Below are positions 58,425 to 64,000 of a stretch of DNA of 64,000 nt, piece by piece. This DNA is from Ficedula albicollis (Eukaryota; Chordata; Aves; Passeriformes; Muscicapidae). The stretch spans positions 62,001-126,000 of the forward strand of contig NW_004775938.1 in the NCBI RefSeq assembly GCF_000247815.1, read 5' to 3'. Both the position numbers and the translations under genes were made by a program. Each line of letters opens with the position of its first letter. The first letter of the stretch is position 1. The notes beneath the pieces were generated by a model. The model did not search any database, had not been told where the DNA came from, and worked only from the letters and a program-made list of their open reading frames with translations.

Positions 58425-60404
58425 TAAAATGAAGTGTTACCATCTGCTTGCCTTGCTGTGATTCTGTTCCCAGTTGGCTTCTGGTGAATCCCACTGGCCT
58501 CTTTGTCTAACTATGCACAGCAGTTTTTGCTTTCATGATAAACAGATGGTTTGATGAGTAAGATCCTGCAAACATATCTACCAAAGCACAGTCTGCACAC
58601 TGGATGGGTACCAGCTCTTCCTCTCCTTGCTGAGAGAAAATACCTGCATGCTCTGTAGTTAAAGTCAATAATATAAAGGCAATTTGATGTTTTTGCCCTT
58701 AGTAAAAAGCTCCATAATACTGAAATCATTTAGGGGTTATTTTGGGTACATAGAGATTTTACCATTATGTTGAGTTCCCCTAATTGTCTTAGAAGAAATA
58801 CGAAATTTCAAGATATCACAGAATGGTATTTACGTGTATGTATTTACAGTATTATGTATAAAAAAACTGAAAGGAGTTACATCAAGAGTAATGAGTTGGA
58901 AATTGAGCTGGTTACAGAAATTTACAAACTCTAAAGGCACAGCATGTGTAAGATGGAGGACCCAAACCATGTTTTTTATACTGCCTGGGTTTGCCTAATC
59001 TAAAAGATTAATGTGAAACAAAGACACTTTCAATAAAATCATGTAAGCTACAAGCAAAAAAATTGCAAATCATATATTTAACTTGATCTTTACCTTTGCA
59101 AGTAAGAGTGAAATGTTTCAAAATCATCTGTATAATCAGAAGTAACTAAGAGAAGCAAAGAACTTCAGTCTTATTCAGAGGCCACTTGTATTAAGAGGTC
59201 AATTTTATCAAACGTGGCAGAATCTAATAACCTTTCATTTATCAGCCCACTCCTAAAACTTCAGCTTACAGAAAATAAAGCAAGAAGACAACTTGAAAAT
59301 GGAAATAATAATTTCTACAAGCAAAGCATTCCCATGTTAAGCCAAAATATTAATACTGGTGGAAGAATTTCTGGTAGACTGAATGGTATAGAAGTTCATG
59401 TTCAAAATGATTTTTTTTTTTTAACTGATAAAGATGCTATAATCTTGGTCTTCTGACATGTTTATGATAAGGACTAAAGAAATCTTTAGTCTTTAGAAGG
59501 ACGCAATTCTGAAATTTCACTTTATAGATGTAACATTTGACTCAACAAAAAGTTTCCAAAACATAAGCAGATGTTTAAAGTTGTGCTTAAGTCAGCCTGC
59601 ACAAAATAAGCAGATTTCTTAGGAGCATGCTTAAATTTAATTAGTCAAATCAAAATCATGGGCATTCTTTATGTCCCTGATGTTTGTATTCATTCAGGCA
59701 TCCTATCATAGAATCGACAAGTAAGCATCTCTGGGAACCAAATTTTGTTCTAATGACCCTACATACTGCTGTGCTAAACTGGATGGAAATGGGCCAATGT
59801 CAGAAAAATGTACACAATAGAGAGTACTCAGCTCCTGCTGAGCATTTTAACTGCGGACTTGCATTTGCTAAAGATTTAGCAGCTCTTCCTGGGCACAACT
59901 AGGGGTTTGAGATATTGAAGCAGCTCTAAAACATGCAATGCTGCAGTTGAGACCATATCTCTGCAGATGAGGGAATGTGTCCCCAGGGAATGCTATCTTT
60001 CTGGGCAGCAGGGCAGCCCACAAGGCCGTGTGAGTTTGCTCTTACAAGTGTCTTTTAGAGGAGTGAAAAATTACAGTGTTTATTACTTCAAAATTATATC
60101 TTCTGGTGTTTTTCTCTAAAGGGATGGGGAAGGAATGGGCTACTAGTTCAGCAGGAAAGTTTTTGAATCAAGCAGTTGAAATTTTCGTCCCACCAAATAA
60201 GTAGACTAGACCTACAGTCCTCATGACCCGCCTACACATGAGACAGCCCTGTGAAAAATATTTCCTAAGGAAAGGCCAAAGAAATGTTATTGGGTCAGAG
60301 AGGTTTCCTGGGGAATTTTGCCAGGTCAGGAGCAATTTACTTATATGCAAAATTATTCTTTACATGTCTCTGAGGGTGGAGGATCTTAATTTTACTTCCA
60401 AAAC
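58425..60404. other. Unique sequence
   Basis: No recognised repeat or gene between the CR1 end and the inverted LTR. Confidence 0.4.
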
Positions 60405-60801
60405 AAATGGTGGCTGCAGTCCTCCTGCAGTGACAAATGTGGTCCTGTTGAAGCACTGGTCCTGTAGAAGGATGCAGTTTTTGTCCATAGATCCAGTGAT
60501 GACGTAGAAGGATCTGGTTTTCCTCTGGAAATCCAATGGAAAAGGCTGTTCTGATGTTCCAAATCTCAGATTTTATCTAGGTAGGAAAGGCTTGGCTCCT
60601 CCCTCTGGTCGAGCATCTCCCAATGGGATGATGTAATTTTATCAGTCATGCAGTGGGACTCAATGGCCATTAACAGGAGATACCTCCTGGAGGAGGGATG
60701 GGTCATGGAAAAGACAAAGAGCACTGACTGCCTCACCTGGTTTCAGCAGATGGTGATAGAATACATACTTTTGGTTACATCCTGCTTTGCAAGCCAAGAC
60801 A
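60405..60801 (-). mobile_element. ERVL-type LTR, 3' part lost
   Basis: On the minus strand it starts TGTCTTGGCTTGCAAAGC at 60801, the same first bases as the LTR at 57534. It runs through the GATGTAACCAAAAGTATG and GGAAATCCAATGG-equivalent regions and stops near the GCAGCCACCATTT block, lacking the poly(A)/U5 end. It lies in inverted orientation about 2.1 kb from its sister. Confidence 0.9.
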
Positions 60802-61198
60802 GGCATGAAAGCTGAAGGAGCATAAGGTATTAAAAATAAATTGAGAGATTGAGGTTAGCAGTGTTAGAGTGTGATCAAGATATCATAATATCAACTACAA
60901 CTAATATAAGAGATTAGTTATGGTCTTCAGAGAGCAAGGCATCCCTCTTCATGGTGCTCTGACAATGCTTCTTTAAATAACATTTCTTGTCAGGTTTGTC
61001 TTCCTAATGAAGGATTGCTAAAACAGACATCTGTACTTTTACACATCCGTGCTCACAGAAACACATCTCAAGCATATTTTCCTATACAATCTGGGCCATT
61101 CCATATAACAAAACTTCATGCAGTTGTGAGTAAAAGTCTTTATCTTTGTCTGTGATAGATGACTATGATTGTAAGTAGAGAAAAACGCATGAACCAGA
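60802..61198. other. Unique sequence
   Basis: Nothing recognised. Confidence 0.4.
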
Positions 61199-61315
61199 AA
61201 TCACAGAATTGTTTAGTTTGGAAAAGTCCTTTGAAGATCATTGAGTCCAAGTGTTAACCTAGCTAAAATAACTTTTTATGATGGCATCTTCTGCAGTTAA
61301 AGACCCATGTGTAAT
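61199..61315 (-). mobile_element. CR1 LINE, 3' end fragment
   Basis: AATCACAGAATTGTTTAG, then TTTGGAAAAGTCCTTTGAAG and ATCATTGAGTCCAAG, is the reverse complement of a CR1 3' end. The 5' limit is approximate. Confidence 0.75.
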
Positions 61316-62807
61316 GGTCACAGTAATACTGCGTATACACTGTAAGACTGTACCATGATCAAATTATTTGGGGAAATTTAAATAATGGAATAAACGACTC
61401 TTAAGTTAAATTCTAAACTTTATAACCCAATTCTTATTTTAGAAACATTTAATAATATTAAATTACCTAAATGTCTAAGGAGGGCTATGCTTATAATTGC
61501 TGGCAGATTCATTCCAAAAATGGAACCCCCAAATGAGCCAACCCCAGTGGTGGCCTACTCACTCACAGATTGTGAGTACTCTGAAAATTTTCACTTCCAA
61601 CTATCCAATAATTTAGTGCATTTGACATTGCTTCTAGCTTAAATACATTGGTTGACCTCCAATCCTCTCTCAAATTAATAAAAAAAAATTCTTGCAAATT
61701 TAGTGGAAGCCAGACATTTGAGTTGCTTCTTCCCAAGAGTAAACTCCAATAAAAGTTTGCAAAAACATAAATCAGTTAGGGTGGGAGGCTGTTATTTCGT
61801 ATTTTGAATTTTCTGCAATGTGCTTCAAATCTTTGAATTACTTGTAACAAAAGCATATTAGCATAGACAGTCACTCTTCCTCACTAGCAAGATGTAAATT
61901 ATCTACTGCAGCTGAGAGGACTAATGGACCTGAGACAGTGAATTAAAATCAGGATGCTAAAGCCATTGCTGTCTTCCCTGTTTAATCCACCTATCAAACT
62001 GACGGAAGACCAGCTCAGAATGAGCTGATCTACTACAGATCAGTTCCCAGCTCGTGGGTTTTCATGTTAGCCCACTGAGCAAATTCGGCTTTTGCTTCCT
62101 TCTTAAAAAACCATGACGAAACCAGTGTCATTCAGGAGCTGAACCATGAGTGGACAGGATAATTTTGTCATTTGGAGGATTAATATGTCATCGAGAGATA
62201 GGGAAAATATCTGAGAGATATAATAATCTGCTGGTCAATTTTCATCGGTTTCACTGACTCCTATATCCACTTTTGCAAGCAACCCATTTTCCTGAGAATC
62301 TGTCTGAATTTTGTTGTGATTTTCTACCAGTTTTCACAGCATTTCCCTGCAACATATACCTGAAAGGTGTTGCTCAAAGAACACTTTGAATAATACTTTA
62401 AATTAATGTTTTTTTACGTGTGTTTTAATAATTTGCCATGTTGTTCCCACCCAGGCAAGGTTTGTCTAATTCATTTAACACTACAACATCTGACAGCTTC
62501 ACCAGATGTTTAGACAGACCCCTACCTGATGCAATCCCAAGGATTTTTTAATAGCTCCCACTCTGCCACGCTTTGAAATGCCACACTTGGCACTGAAAAA
62601 CAGCAAATGAGAGACAACTGAACCTTGCAAAACTGCCCTTGATTCTTCTTGTCCAACTCCCACACTGACACTGGGTCAGAGTAATCTCCCATGTGTAGGT
62701 GCTTACAACATAAAAAGGAACAGTCTCACACAATTTGGGGGTTTCCTTCATTTCCATATTGTAGTAATAAACAACTCTTTTTCTTAAGGCTTGCTTGCCT
62801 GAGTGCA
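61316..62807. other. Unique AT-rich sequence
   Basis: No recognised repeat or gene. Confidence 0.4.
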
Positions 62808-62829
62808 TTCTTTCTTTCTTTCTTTCTTC
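62808..62829. repeat. (TTTC)n microsatellite
   Basis: About five TTTC units. Confidence 0.9.
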
Positions 62830-64000
62830 CCCTGTGCTCATACTCATTTTGCCTACTGTAGGAGTTGGTAGGAGTTTCCCTGCTTTGCTCTTTGTAGCTC
62901 AAGGAGTGTGAAGACCATCTCATGTTTGATCTGGGAAGATGCAATAGAAATTATGTCCCTTCAGATATTTCTATGGTAACAGACAGGTGTATTTGATTGT
63001 TTCTCAAAGCCAGAGCAATGTGGAAAACTATAATTCTATCTGACTGAATTACACTATATCTTGGTCCATCATTATTTTTAGGTGGTAAAGTAAAAGAAAC
63101 AGGCAAACTACATGTTAAGATCCTTCAGTGCCTTTGGGTTGCATGTATTTTCCAGCAACAATTTCCAGCAACCCATTATGAAATACCAGACACCTGAGGA
63201 GATGAGTTATTTTCTCCACAAGCCTGTAAAATCATTTAGTATTTAAGAAACTAATTTAAGGGGTGATCAGATTAGTGTCCAGAAAGAGAGAAAAAAATCC
63301 CACTTTAAAGTCCAGAGCACATTTTGAGAAATAAAATTTAATAAAATGAGGGAGACAATTTTCAGTGTTTTAGCTAAACTTCGTGAGAAATCCAGTGACA
63401 TTCACTTCAGCTGGAAGGATGGCAGAGCGGCAGAGCTGAGATCTCCTGTCAGGACTAGATGTTGTAGCAGGTAGAATTTGGTGCTTGGCACAACAGTGAA
63501 AACTGGTATTCTATGCCCTTAAAGCAGGTGTCAGAGAAAGCTGGAAGATATTGCAGTGTATAGGTGCTGAATCAGAGCCTTTTAAATTATTTTCCTTAAC
63601 ATTCTGACTTCTGGTTTTTTTCCTCCTACTGTATTGGTGTCTTTTAAACCTACCATTTATAAGGCATGTAACACCAAAAGGCAAAAGAACTTTACTGCTG
63701 CAAAAGGATGAAGTTGCAGCTAGCACATATCTCCCTCTTGATCAGAAGAAGGGTGTTCAGGTGCCTAGAAGTCTGCCACTACCAGGTAGCTCCCAACCCT
63801 GTCTTCTTTCTTGTCTTACAGCCAGAATTCAGATTGTACACATCTAAGTGCTGAAAGTCAATTGAGTATTTTCAGCCAACATAAAGATCAGACAATCTCT
63901 TTTAATTTTTTTCTGATTTTTATCTGTTTCTTGATAAAATTGACAACACTTTCTCTACTTGAATAGAGTTGAAGTTTCAGGTATACTTGATAAGAGTCCT
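62830..64000. other. Unique sequence to window end
   Basis: No recognised repeat or supported gene. Confidence 0.4.

Overview
The window looks like a gene-poor stretch of a bird nuclear genome, probably a songbird. The evidence is AT-rich sequence with many 3' ends of CR1 retrotransposons (ending in ATTCTATGAT-like repeats), several subfamilies of TGTCCTGG...CCAGGACA long terminal repeats (LTRs) of the avian ERVL type, other endogenous retrovirus LTRs, long simple-sequence arrays and one assembly gap. I found no protein-coding gene I can support: no run of exons with conserved protein sequence, no tRNA or rRNA, no CRISPR array. The longest open frames lie in low-complexity repeats or LTRs. 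The window may be intergenic or lie inside a large intron; the sequence alone does not decide.

Layout. 1-6.8 kb: mostly unique AT-rich DNA with a TA-rich microsatellite, one reverse CR1 tail, a 50-bp tandem duplication, two adjacent reverse-strand LTR remnants (5.41-6.44 kb) and a 159-bp tandem duplication. 10.38-11.2 kb: a GGAA/GGATTCCA minisatellite. 11.77-12.37 kb: a perfect 122-copy AGAAT pentamer array. 17.96-19.80 kb: a 922-bp tandem duplication that cuts a nest of two LTRs; the nest may extend to about 20.8 kb. 21.30-26.37 kb: a 2,535-bp tandem duplication holding an ERVL LTR and a CR1 reverse-transcriptase fragment, followed by an LTR-like block and a long CR1 3' end to 27.6 kb. 28.6-29.2 kb: a GC- and CpG-richer patch. 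30.68-33.35 kb: an ERVK-like solo LTR, an 860-bp tandem duplication with a mosaic patch, and an ERVL solo LTR with a perfect 5-bp target-site duplication. 36-44.1 kb: old LTR and CR1 pieces, plus a 59-N gap flanked by identical 233-bp copies. 44-54.9 kb: unremarkable, with scattered microsatellites. 54.9-61.3 kb: an ERVL LTR with a duplicated poly(A) segment, a CR1 split by a nested ERVL LTR that carries a 59-C homopolymer, an inverted partial LTR of the same family, and a CR1 tail.

How it fits together: the window records layered retroelement insertion followed by local duplication. Duplication breakpoints fall inside LTRs, so those duplications came after the insertions. The near-perfect identity of the copies, the repeated sequence flanking the gap and the poly-C run all raise the possibility that some duplications are assembly artefacts. 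I did not find a clear new biological system. The best leads are the mosaic 34-bp patch in the 860-bp duplication, the conserved four-CCAAT-box array in the ERVK-like LTR, and the question of which duplications are real.
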